Below, in pieces: positions 6,356-14,150 of a stretch of 21,137 bases of DNA. The number at the start of each line of letters is the position of its first letter. Position 1 is the stretch's first letter. This stretch comes from JAWLHA01 sp041690535 (GTDB lineage: Bacteria > Pseudomonadota > Gammaproteobacteria > Thiohalomonadales > Thiohalomonadaceae). The DNA lies in NCBI GenBank assembly GCA_041690535.1, contig JAWLHA010000069.1, positions 1 through 21,137 on the forward strand. Reading direction: 5' to 3'. Position numbers and translations under genes: made by a program. Under the pieces are notes generated by a model. It had not been told where the DNA came from. It did not search any database and saw only the letters and a list, made by a program, of their open reading frames with translations.

Positions 6356-9300
6356 GCGTTCCATGTTCGTGCACAGCCGCATGGCTACTCAGGTGGGCGG
6401 CGCCGGAACATCGGCGCTACCCGAATCGATCGGGCAGGCCGCTGACGTTCTGGTCTGCCCGTACGCGGACAACACGGTGCGCTGGCGCCCTGGTGAGCGA
6501 CTACACCACCTGTTCGAGCAGCGCTGCGACCAGTTTGCCCGGGACGGTGACCCGGGCCATCTGGCAGTGGACAGCCCTCAGGGGAAATGGACGTATGCTG
6601 AAGTCGACGCCCGCGCCAACCGGATCGCGCGCTACCTGAGAGAGCAGGGGGTCGGTGCCGGCGATGTGGTTGCCCTGCTGTTCGACAAGAGCGTTCACAG
6701 CTACGCCTCCATGCTGGCGGTACTGAAAATCCATGCCGCCTATGTGCCGCTCGACCCCGGTTTCCCCTCCGATCGCATCGCCTTCATTGCGCAGGACGCC
6801 GGGGCCTCTTCGATTCTCACCACCTCGGTCTACCGCGAGCTGGTGGAGAATGCCGCGCCCGCGGTGCTGTGTGTCGATGAGGCCGCCGCGCAGATCGACA
6901 GCTTGCCGGCCGACCGTCTGACCGACGATGAGGTGGGACAGCCGGTGAGCGATCTGTGCTACATCATCTACACCTCCGGCTCGACGGGCCGGCCCAAGGG
7001 CGTCCCCATCGAGCACGCCAGCATCGGCAACTTCGTGCGGGTGGCCGCAGAGGTTTACGGCTACAGGGAGTCGGATCGGGTCTATCAGGGCCTCACCTTG
7101 GCCTTCGATTTTGCCGTGGAGGAGATCTGGGTCCCGCTGGCGGTCGGTGCCACGCTGCTGCCCAACCACACCGGAAGCAGTCTGCTGGGCGAGGACCTGG
7201 CGAACTTTCTGCGCACGCGCAGGGCGACGGCCATGTGCTGTGTCCCGACGCTGTTGGCCACCATCGATCACTCCCTGCCGGACCTGCGCCTGCTCATCGT
7301 CTCGGGGGAAGCCTGTCCCCGGGACCTGATCACGCGCTGGCATACTCCAGAGCGCACTATTCTCAACGCCTACGGCCCGACGGAAACCACAGTCAGCGCG
7401 ACCCTCTCGCGCCCCAGGCCGGGTGAGCCGGTCAATATCGGTCCGCCACTGCCCACCTACTCGGTGGTCATCCTGGTCCCCGATGCCGCAGAGGCCCTTC
7501 CCTTCGGCGAGACAGGCGAAATCGGGATCGCGGGTATCGGGCTCGCTCGCGGCTATCTGAATCGGGATGACCAGACCCGCAAGGCCTTCATCCCCGACTT
7601 CATCGGCATCCCCAACAACCCCTCCGGCCAAATCTATCGCACGGGTGACCTGGGGCGAGTCAACGAACGCGGCGAGGTCGAGTATCTCGGCCGCATCGAC
7701 ACCCAGGTGAAGATCCGCGGCTACCGCATCGAGCTGACCGAGATCGAGTCGGTGATCCTGAGCATGCCGCAGGTGGCCCAAGCGGTGGTGAACACCTTCG
7801 AACCAATGCCCGGCGTGAAGGAGCTGGTGGCCTACTACACGCTCAAGGACGAAGCCGATCCGCTGCCGCCTGAGGAGATGGCCCGCGAGCTGCGTACGCT
7901 CCTGCCCAGCTACATGGTGCCGGCGTACTACGAGCCGCTGCAGGTCATGCCGATGCTGGCCAGCGACAAGGCCGACCGAAAGGCGCTGCCCGCCCCCTCC
8001 GGTGCCCGCATGAATGCCGCAGCGCGGGACTTCGTCGAACCCGCAGGGGGGGGCGAGCAGCAGATCGCCGCCGTCCTGGGCAGGGTGCTGAACCTGGAGA
8101 AGGTGTCGGTCGAAGACCACTTTTTTGACGATCTGGGGGCCAACTCACTGCTCATGGCGCAGTTCAGCGCCAAACTCCGCAGCGAACTCGGCATGGCCGA
8201 TTTCTCCATGCGGGAGATCTACGCCCACCCCACGGTGCGCGGGCTGGCGGCGTGCATCGGTTCTGTCGGGCAGAAGCGGGCGCCGCTTCGCAAGGAGAGA
8301 AACGCCCACATCGCCACGGACCTGCAGTACGTGACGTGTGGGGCCATGCAGTTGCTGGTGTTCTTCGGGTTGATGTACCTGGGAGCGGTGATCCTGTGGG
8401 AGGGCTATCACTGGATCATAAAGGCACCAAGCCTGCAGGTGGCCTACGGCCATTCGGTCACCTTCGCCCTGGCCATGTTCGCCCTGGCGCTGCTGCTGCC
8501 GGTGGTGGTGAAGTGGACGCTCATAGGGCGATGGAAGGAGGAGGAGTTCCCGGTCTGGAGCGCGAAGTATCTGCGCTTCTGGATGGCCAAGCAGTTGGTA
8601 AGCGTCAGTCCCATGGCGCTCTTCGCAGGGACGCCCATGTATAACGCCTACCTCAAACTGCTCGGTGCGCGCGTGGGCTGGAGGGCCGTGATCCTCTCGC
8701 GCAGTGTGCCTGTCTGTACGGACCTGCTCACCATCGGTGACGGTGCCCTCGTGTCGAGGAACGTGCAAATGCCGGGCTACCGGGCCGAGTCGGGCCGCAT
8801 CCGCACAGGGAGCATCACCCTGGGGCGGGACACCTTCGTGGGCGAGGGGAGCTTTGTCGATATCGACACGGTCATGGGGGACGGCAGTGAGCTGGCCCAT
8901 GCCTCTTCCGTGCTACAGGGGCAGCGGCTGGCCGCCGGCCGCAGCCATCACGGCTCGCCGGCGCAGCCCGCGGATGATCGCTTCCGTGCTCTGGAGGGCG
9001 GCAAGGCCAGCGTCGCCCGCATGCTCACCTACACTCTGGCCCAACTGGGGGCGGGCTTGTTCATCTTCGGACCGCTCCCCTTTCTCATCGCCTACTATTT
9101 CCTCGGGATCGAGGGGACGCAGGAACACACGACCATCGGCGAGGCCATGAGCAATCTCATGGGCGGGCCCGCGACGCTTACCCACGTCGGTCCCATCATG
9201 GGGTGGACCTCGCTGCTGTTCCTGGTGGCCCTCCTGACCGGCCTGGTGGCCATCGTCACCTGGCCGCGGGTGGTGAACGCATTTCTCAAGGAGGGCAAAG

Positions 9301-10514
9301 TGTATCCCCTCTACGGGATCCACTTTTACCTGCAGCGCACCCTCCAGGGAATGAGCAACTCCAAGTTCTACAATGAACTCTTCGGTGACAGCTCGTTCAT
9401 CGTCCACTACCTCGCGGCCATCGGCTACAGGTTTCTCGGGGTGGAACAGACCGGATCCAATTTCGGCGTGGCGCAGCAGCACGACAACCCGTTTCTCTGC
9501 GAGATTGGCCGAGGCACCATGGTTTCCGACGGGCTCTACATGGTGAACCTGGAGCACTCGACCTCCACCTTCAGGAGCTCCAGGGTGAGCATCGGGGCAC
9601 GCAACTTTTTCGGGAACAGCATATGGTATCCCCCCCAAGGCAAGACGGGGGAGAACTGCCTGCTGGGCACCAAGGTGATGATCCCGATCCATGGCCCGGT
9701 CCGGGAGAACACCGGACTGTTGGGATCGCCCAGCTTTGAGATCCCCCGATCGGTGTTGCGGGACAATCAGTTCGACTTCTACAAGAAGCCGGCGGTGCTG
9801 CGTCAACGGTTGAAGCTCAAGGACGCTTCCAACATCGGAACCATGCTTCTGTTCTTGCTCGTCCAGGTTATCGCCATGAACCTCGCGGTTGTGGGGTGGT
9901 ATTACTCGTATGGCGAATTCGTCCAGTACGGACCCCTTTACCTCACGGGATTGGGGCTGGCCTTGATGATGTTGTCGATGCCCTACTACATTTTGGTAGA
10001 CCGCGCGAGCCGACGATTCCGTCCTCTCCAGCCCAAGTACTGCTCCATTTACGATGAGTATTACTGGCAGCATGAGCGCCATTGGAAGATGAACGCGATC
10101 GTCGACAGGGTCGTGCTGGGAATGTTCAACGGCACGCCGTTCAAGGGAATGGCCTTGCGGGCGCTTGGTGTGCGCGTCGGCAAGAAACTGTTCGACGACG
10201 GCTGTGGGTTATCGGAGAAGACGCTGGTCACCATTGGGGATCACTGCACGCTGAACAGGCAGAGCTTCCTGCAGGCGCATTCACTGGAGGACGGCACGTT
10301 CAAGTCCGACCACATCATTCTCGGGAACGGCTGCACCGTGGGTGGGAATTGCCTGGTTCACTACGGGGTGGTCATGGAGGATGAGTCCACCCTCGAGCCG
10401 GACTCTTTCCTCATGAAAGGGGAGCGCACTCAGGCACGCGCCATCTGGCAGGGCAACCCGGCCAAGGAGTTGATGGCGCCTGTGGAGGTGGAGCGCATGA
10501 AGCGGGTGGCTTAG
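6345..10514 (+). CDS. Pls-like membrane NRPS: predicted poly-diaminobutyrate (poly-amino acid) synthetase
   Basis: At 1389 aa it has the order of epsilon-poly-L-lysine synthetase (Pls, about 1320 aa). Residues about 45-560 are an adenylation domain: SGSTGRPKG at 211-219, FDFAVEE with D255, NAYGPTE at 341-347, YRTGDLG at 431-437, and K542 in SDKADRKALP. A carrier domain follows, with the phosphopantetheine serine S601 in DDLGANSLL. Then come six predicted membrane segments in pairs (about 667-722, 892-976, 1167-1218) separating three soluble domains (about 745-885, 985-1160, 1235-1389) rich in hexapeptide-like IGDG/IGRG/ILGNG turns. In Pls these tandem domains form the isopeptide bonds and release variable-length chains; there is no normal condensation or thioesterase domain. 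Aligning by eye to GrsA gives the ten-residue code D-F-E-C-I-S-A-V-S-K. E259 in the pocket suits a basic substrate. The paired transaminase points to DAB. ATG 6345 has AGGTGGG upstream; ATG 6363 is an alternative. Confidence 0.88.
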   Translation: MQSKRSMFVHSRMATQVGGAGTSALPESIGQAADVLVCPYADNTVRWRPGERLHHLFEQRCDQFARDGDPGHLAVDSPQGKWTYAEVDARANRIARYLREQGVGAGDVVALLFDKSVHSYASMLAVLKIHAAYVPLDPGFPSDRIAFIAQDAGASSILTTSVYRELVENAAPAVLCVDEAAAQIDSLPADRLTDDEVGQPVSDLCYIIYTSGSTGRPKGVPIEHASIGNFVRVAAEVYGYRESDRVYQGLTLAFDFAVEEIWVPLAVGATLLPNHTGSSLLGEDLANFLRTRRATAMCCVPTLLATIDHSLPDLRLLIVSGEACPRDLITRWHTPERTILNAYGPTETTVSATLSRPRPGEPVNIGPPLPTYSVVILVPDAAEALPFGETGEIGIAGIGLARGYLNRDDQTRKAFIPDFIGIPNNPSGQIYRTGDLGRVNERGEVEYLGRIDTQVKIRGYRIELTEIESVILSMPQVAQAVVNTFEPMPGVKELVAYYTLKDEADPLPPEEMARELRTLLPSYMVPAYYEPLQVMPMLASDKADRKALPAPSGARMNAAARDFVEPAGGGEQQIAAVLGRVLNLEKVSVEDHFFDDLGANSLLMAQFSAKLRSELGMADFSMREIYAHPTVRGLAACIGSVGQKRAPLRKERNAHIATDLQYVTCGAMQLLVFFGLMYLGAVILWEGYHWIIKAPSLQVAYGHSVTFALAMFALALLLPVVVKWTLIGRWKEEEFPVWSAKYLRFWMAKQLVSVSPMALFAGTPMYNAYLKLLGARVGWRAVILSRSVPVCTDLLTIGDGALVSRNVQMPGYRAESGRIRTGSITLGRDTFVGEGSFVDIDTVMGDGSELAHASSVLQGQRLAAGRSHHGSPAQPADDRFRALEGGKASVARMLTYTLAQLGAGLFIFGPLPFLIAYYFLGIEGTQEHTTIGEAMSNLMGGPATLTHVGPIMGWTSLLFLVALLTGLVAIVTWPRVVNAFLKEGKVYPLYGIHFYLQRTLQGMSNSKFYNELFGDSSFIVHYLAAIGYRFLGVEQTGSNFGVAQQHDNPFLCEIGRGTMVSDGLYMVNLEHSTSTFRSSRVSIGARNFFGNSIWYPPQGKTGENCLLGTKVMIPIHGPVRENTGLLGSPSFEIPRSVLRDNQFDFYKKPAVLRQRLKLKDASNIGTMLLFLLVQVIAMNLAVVGWYYSYGEFVQYGPLYLTGLGLALMMLSMPYYILVDRASRRFRPLQPKYCSIYDEYYWQHERHWKMNAIVDRVVLGMFNGTPFKGMALRALGVRVGKKLFDDGCGLSEKTLVTIGDHCTLNRQSFLQAHSLEDGTFKSDHIILGNGCTVGGNCLVHYGVVMEDESTLEPDSFLMKGERTQARAIWQGNPAKELMAPVEVERMKRVA

Positions 10515-10523
10515 CGGAGCGGA

Positions 10524-10552
10524 GTCCGGCCGGGCCCCGGTGGGGTCCGGAC
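10524..10552. terminator. Strong GC hairpin after the synthetase gene, possible terminator
   Basis: GTCCGG (10524-10529) pairs with CCGGAC (10547-10552), with an inner CCCC/GGGG stem around GGT. It starts 10 nt after the stop codon. A second inverted repeat (GAGGCT and AGCCTC) follows closely. There is no clean U-tract after the first hairpin, so it may stabilise the mRNA 3' end or attenuate rather than terminate. Confidence 0.35.
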
Positions 10553-10624
10553 CGAGGCTCAGGTTGTTATCTACTCTCAGCCTCAAATCTGCAATAACCG
10601 GCGCAATGGGAGGTCCCGGCGTAG

Positions 10625-10691
10625 GGTGGATAAGCGCAGCGCATCCACCGGATTGCCTCAGTGAATGGTGGATGCGCTGCGCTTGTCCACC
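10625..10691. repeat. REP doublet (facing units) between the synthetase and outer-membrane genes
   Basis: A plus-oriented 25-bp unit (10625-10649) and a minus-oriented one (10667-10691, one mismatch) face each other across a 17-nt spacer that differs from the spacer at the window edges. The tags seen in other copies are absent. The pair would fold into a long hairpin. With the hairpin at 10524 it fills much of the 316-bp gap 10515-10830, in which no gene or clear promoter is seen. These structures could uncouple expression of the next gene from the synthetase. Confidence 0.75.
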
Positions 10692-10830
10692 CTACTGTGT
10701 ACTGCACCAGAGCAGACGAATTGGCAAGTGAGGGTCAACTGTGGCGTGCGTTAGGGAATGTCCGTTTTTGAGTCCGGAAGGTTGCAGGGCCGCTGGAAGG
10801 TGTCACATCCCCCCGGCGAAGAGGTGAATC

Positions 10831-13197
10831 GTGATGAAAAGCGCCGGGCTTGTTCATGCGCTGTTGGTGGTGGTGCTCGTGCCGGTCTGGGGATGCGCCG
10901 TTCCGGTTCGCTCCGCGCCAACCGAAACTCTGCTGAAGACCGTGCCCGATGGAGCGGACACTCCTGCACCAGCAGCCAAACCGTTGCGGGTCACTGACTT
11001 CGATGCCGGTTGTGGGCCCGAGGCAGCCTCCGGAACGGCTGAACTGGAGGCGGTGATTAACGATTTGCTGTGCGGCACCCGGCACACTCCTGCCCCGAGC
11101 GCCTGGTTGCCCGACGGTCTGTTGTACGCTGACACTGTGGGGAGTGGCCCTGACAAGGGCGTGCAGGTCGCTGGCGCGCAACTGATGGCCGGCCCACTCA
11201 TTGCACCAGCAGCCAAACCGTTGCGGGTCAGCGACTTCGATGTCGATGCCGATTGTGGGCCCGAGGCAGCCCCCGGAACGGGTGAACTGGAGGCGGTGAT
11301 TACCGGTTGGCTGTGCGGCACCCGGCACACTCCTGCCCCGAGCGCCTGGTTGCCCGATGGTCTGTTGTACGCTGACACTGTGGGGAGTGGCCCTGACAAG
11401 GGCGTGCAGGTCGCTGGCGCTCAACTGATGGCCGGCCCACTCATTGCACCGTCCCCCTTTGAACTCGACTCCCACTGTTTGGCCGCCCCGGCGGCCCCGG
11501 CAGGGACGCTGGCGGAGGTGGTCGCCCACGTGGCCTGCGACGCCTCGGGCACCTTTCCGGCTGTTGCATCGGGGCACGATGGCCCGCTCCTGGTCGGCGC
11601 CCTCTTGACCCAGGATGCAGATGGCGCCGACAACAGTGATCCCCACTCCACCGGACCCACTGCGCCTGCGCCAGGGGCGTCGGATGGCGGGGAAGCCGAT
11701 TGCCCGACCGGGGGGGATGGCGGGACGAATGGAGCGTGCCCCGAGCTGCGCGTGTTCCCACGGGAGCAGGGAGACAGGGACTTCGGTCTGCCGGGCCAAT
11801 TCCTGCTGGGTGATGGCGGTGCACTGCCTCCCGGCACCAAGGGGACGGGGGCGCTTGTTCCCTCGCCCTTCAGTGGCGTCGAGGGCGGGTGTCCGGTCGG
11901 GCCGCCGGTCGGTCCCCTTGATCTGGCCGAGACGGTCACGCGCGCCCTGTGCAGCAACCCGCGCTCGCGACAGAGCTGGGCCGCGGCGCGCGCCCAGGCG
12001 GCCCGCGTCGGGATCGAGCGGGCAGCATTCCTGCCCGCAGCTTCAGTGTCGCTGGGCGCCGATCGCAATTACCTGAAAGAGTCGGAAAAGGTCATCATCA
12101 CCGAAGAGGAGACAGGGATTTCAGAGCGTGCGACGCTCAGCGACGAGTCAACCAACACGTCCCTGGGCGCCAGTCTCGAATTCACTTGGTTGCTGTTTGA
12201 TTTCGGTCAGCAGAAGGCTCTTGTGGAAAACGCCCGGCAGACGTTGCTGGCAGCCACTGCCACCCACGATGCGACCGTTCAGAGTGTGTTCCTCGAAGCG
12301 GCCAGCGCCCACTGCGCACTGGTTGCCGCACAGAACGCCCTCGCCTTGGAGAGGGAGAAGGAGCAGTTCAGTCTGCGCACCCTGGCCAGGGTCAGGGAAC
12401 AGATCGATGCAGGCGATGAGGATGACATCGATGATGTCGACATGCTGCAAGCAAAGTCCACGGCCGCGGAAGCCACGCTGGACCGCGGCCGCGCCGAGGG
12501 GGCACTGCGGCGTGCGCGGGGGGAGCTGGCCGTATTGCTCGGGCTGGCCCCGAATTACGAGTTGTCGGCGCTCGAAGGCAGTGCACCCGTGCCGGGGAAG
12601 GAGGTCGTGCGTTCCATCGGCGATTTGCTGGAGCAGGCGCGCATCGCCCACCCCGCGATAAAGGCGGCCCATGCCGAGGTCGCCGGCGCCCGCGCCACCC
12701 TCGATGCAGCCTCTCGAGGATACCGTCCCACAGTGAGTCTCGTGCAGGGAAACTTCCGTGAGTACGACGGGGTCGACCGCTGGCAAAGCAGTCTGGCCTT
12801 GCAGGTGAGCATTCCCCTGTACGAGCCCACCTATCGTAACCGGAGGCGGGAAGCGGAGGCGGAGCTCGAGTTTGCCCGTGCCGAGGCACGCAGCCAGGAG
12901 CAAGCGGTGGCGCTCGAGGTATGGACCGCCTTCCAGGACCTCCAGACGGAAGCCGCTGCCCTCGAGCAGCTCGGCCCCATGCTGGAGAACGCCAAGAAAC
13001 TACTGGAGGTGGAGCAGGATCTCTACGCCGATGGTGACGGCAGCATGCTGGACCTCATCTACGCACAACAGTCGGTCGCCTTCGCCGCCCGGGAGTTCCT
13101 GGAGGCGCTTACCAATTGGCGCATTGCGCGTCTTCAGCTGGCGGCCAGTCTTGGCGAGCTGGGGTTCTGGGCGATTGGAGATGCGTCGGCCCGGTAG
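10831..13197 (+). CDS. TolC-family outer-membrane channel protein with duplicated N-terminal Cys modules
   Basis: The C-terminal part (about 350-788) has normal TolC-family length and character: LDLAETVTRALCSNP, SWAAARAQAARVG, FLPAASVSLGADRN, LEFTWLLFDFGQQKALVENARQT, and long helical repeats with QSSLALQVSIPLYEP in the second half. Such proteins form trimeric export channels across the outer membrane. The first 24 residues are a signal peptide ending VPVWGC, a lipobox-like site. Residues about 46-350 are an unusual extension that includes two near-identical 79- and 81-residue repeats, a diverged third copy and an acidic Gly/Pro-rich linker. Four C-X19-C pairs occur: C61/C81, C142/C162, C216/C236 and, in the channel proper, C354/C374. 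GTG 10831 and ATG 10834 both follow GAAGAGG (10818-10824); I list the first. It probably exports the synthetase product, since no adaptor or ABC pump gene is present. Confidence 0.85.
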   Translation: MMKSAGLVHALLVVVLVPVWGCAVPVRSAPTETLLKTVPDGADTPAPAAKPLRVTDFDAGCGPEAASGTAELEAVINDLLCGTRHTPAPSAWLPDGLLYADTVGSGPDKGVQVAGAQLMAGPLIAPAAKPLRVSDFDVDADCGPEAAPGTGELEAVITGWLCGTRHTPAPSAWLPDGLLYADTVGSGPDKGVQVAGAQLMAGPLIAPSPFELDSHCLAAPAAPAGTLAEVVAHVACDASGTFPAVASGHDGPLLVGALLTQDADGADNSDPHSTGPTAPAPGASDGGEADCPTGGDGGTNGACPELRVFPREQGDRDFGLPGQFLLGDGGALPPGTKGTGALVPSPFSGVEGGCPVGPPVGPLDLAETVTRALCSNPRSRQSWAAARAQAARVGIERAAFLPAASVSLGADRNYLKESEKVIITEEETGISERATLSDESTNTSLGASLEFTWLLFDFGQQKALVENARQTLLAATATHDATVQSVFLEAASAHCALVAAQNALALEREKEQFSLRTLARVREQIDAGDEDDIDDVDMLQAKSTAAEATLDRGRAEGALRRARGELAVLLGLAPNYELSALEGSAPVPGKEVVRSIGDLLEQARIAHPAIKAAHAEVAGARATLDAASRGYRPTVSLVQGNFREYDGVDRWQSSLALQVSIPLYEPTYRNRRREAEAELEFARAEARSQEQAVALEVWTAFQDLQTEAAALEQLGPMLENAKKLLEVEQDLYADGDGSMLDLIYAQQSVAFAAREFLEALTNWRIARLQLAASLGELGFWAIGDASAR
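10966..11445 (+). repeat. In-frame tandem duplication (237 + 243 bp) in the outer-membrane gene
   Basis: Unit 1 spans 10966-11202 and unit 2 spans 11203-11445. They differ by one 6-nt insertion and roughly a dozen substitutions, nearly all in the first third. The last 150 bp or so differ at only two positions. The frame is kept. The duplication is therefore recent, or is homogenised by gene conversion. A degenerate third unit starts at 11446. Confidence 0.9.
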
Positions 13198-13214
13198 AGC
13201 GGTTTGCCCCCACT

Positions 13215-13238
13215 CTGCCTCGCATCATGCGTAGGCAG
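13215..13238. terminator. Hairpin between convergent genes, possible bidirectional terminator
   Basis: CTGCCT (13215-13220) pairs with AGGCAG (13233-13238), with an inner CGCA/TGCG stem, in the 65-bp gap between the outer-membrane gene and the convergent phosphopantetheinyl transferase gene. No U-tract follows on either strand, so the call rests on position and pairing only. Confidence 0.35.
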
Positions 13239-13262
13239 CCCGTCGCCAGTTCGGCAAAGCCG

Positions 13263-13976
13263 TCACGGTGCCGCTTCCGGGACCAGGACGGCCACCGCCG
13301 CCATGTACGGGGGGGCGAGCTCGAGGTGCGTCAGGCGAACCCGGTATGCGTGGCCCAGATGCTGGAGAGGGATACAGGCGGGAGTCGTTGGGTCGATTGC
13401 TCTTGCCAAATCGACCCGGCGCGGCTCAAGGGAGAAGCCAGCCCCCAACATCTTCAAGACAGCCTCCTTGGCCGTCCACAGTTTGAAAAACACCCTTTTC
13501 TGTTCACGCGCGTTGCAGCTCTTCAGTCGCCGCAGCTCCTCGGCACTGAACACGCGGCGGCCGACCGCGAGAGGATCAATCTGCTCATCGGGCCACTCCA
13601 GATCGACGCCTATCGGTGTGCCGCGCGCCACCCCAATCAGCGTGGATGAGCGACTGTGCGAGATGTTGAACGTCAGGTCCGTCGCGGGCCAGAGGATCTC
13701 TGGCCGCCCGGCCGCGCCATAACCGAAGAGGATGCGTTCCGGCGCGCATGCGAGCAGCTCCCCGAGCAGACGGCGCAGGGCGGTCCTTGCGGCGATGAAG
13801 CGGTGCCTTTGCTCCGGAAGGCGATAGCGGAGCGCGCGCTGCTGTTCATCCCTTGGGAGCAGGCGCATAGAGGCAGGGAGGTGGGCCTCCCCGCAATCGA
13901 GCTTCCAGAGTCGGATGCCTCCTTCAGGCGGCCAACGGGAGAGCCGCACTTCGCAGAGGTCCGGAGAGGGGCTCAC
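13263..13976 (-). CDS. Sfp-type 4'-phosphopantetheinyl transferase
   Basis: It transfers phosphopantetheine from CoA to a carrier-domain serine, which the neighbouring synthetase needs at S601. Family motifs are in order: RFIAARTALRRLLG, GAAGRPEI, FNISHSRS, IGVDLEW with the metal ligands D125 and E127, and KLWTAKEAVLKMLGAG with E171. The 237-aa length is normal for the Sfp/Gsp group. The start is uncertain. GTG 13976 keeps the usual IRLWKLD opening and has a weak AGG upstream; the frame is open back to 14066, and ATG 13868 would remove part of the fold. It reads toward the outer-membrane gene and follows the S41 peptidase gene on the same strand after 174 nt. Its place suggests a dedicated activator, though such enzymes are often promiscuous. 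Confidence 0.88.
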   Translation of the reverse strand: MSPSPDLCEVRLSRWPPEGGIRLWKLDCGEAHLPASMRLLPRDEQQRALRYRLPEQRHRFIAARTALRRLLGELLACAPERILFGYGAAGRPEILWPATDLTFNISHSRSSTLIGVARGTPIGVDLEWPDEQIDPLAVGRRVFSAEELRRLKSCNAREQKRVFFKLWTAKEAVLKMLGAGFSLEPRRVDLARAIDPTTPACIPLQHLGHAYRVRLTHLELAPPYMAAVAVLVPEAAP

Positions 13977-14150
13977 TGGTTCAGACCTGCGCCGGCAAGC
14001 GCACCGGCCGCGGCACGAACCGGGTGGGCATTGGGCGACCTCGCCACTTGAAAGGGGCCACGCCAACTCCCATCCGCAACGGTGAGGGGCGGTGTGGCAT
14101 GCGGTATGCTGCCGTGCAGTTCTGCGGTGAGCGGTCGCGTCTCGCAGGCG

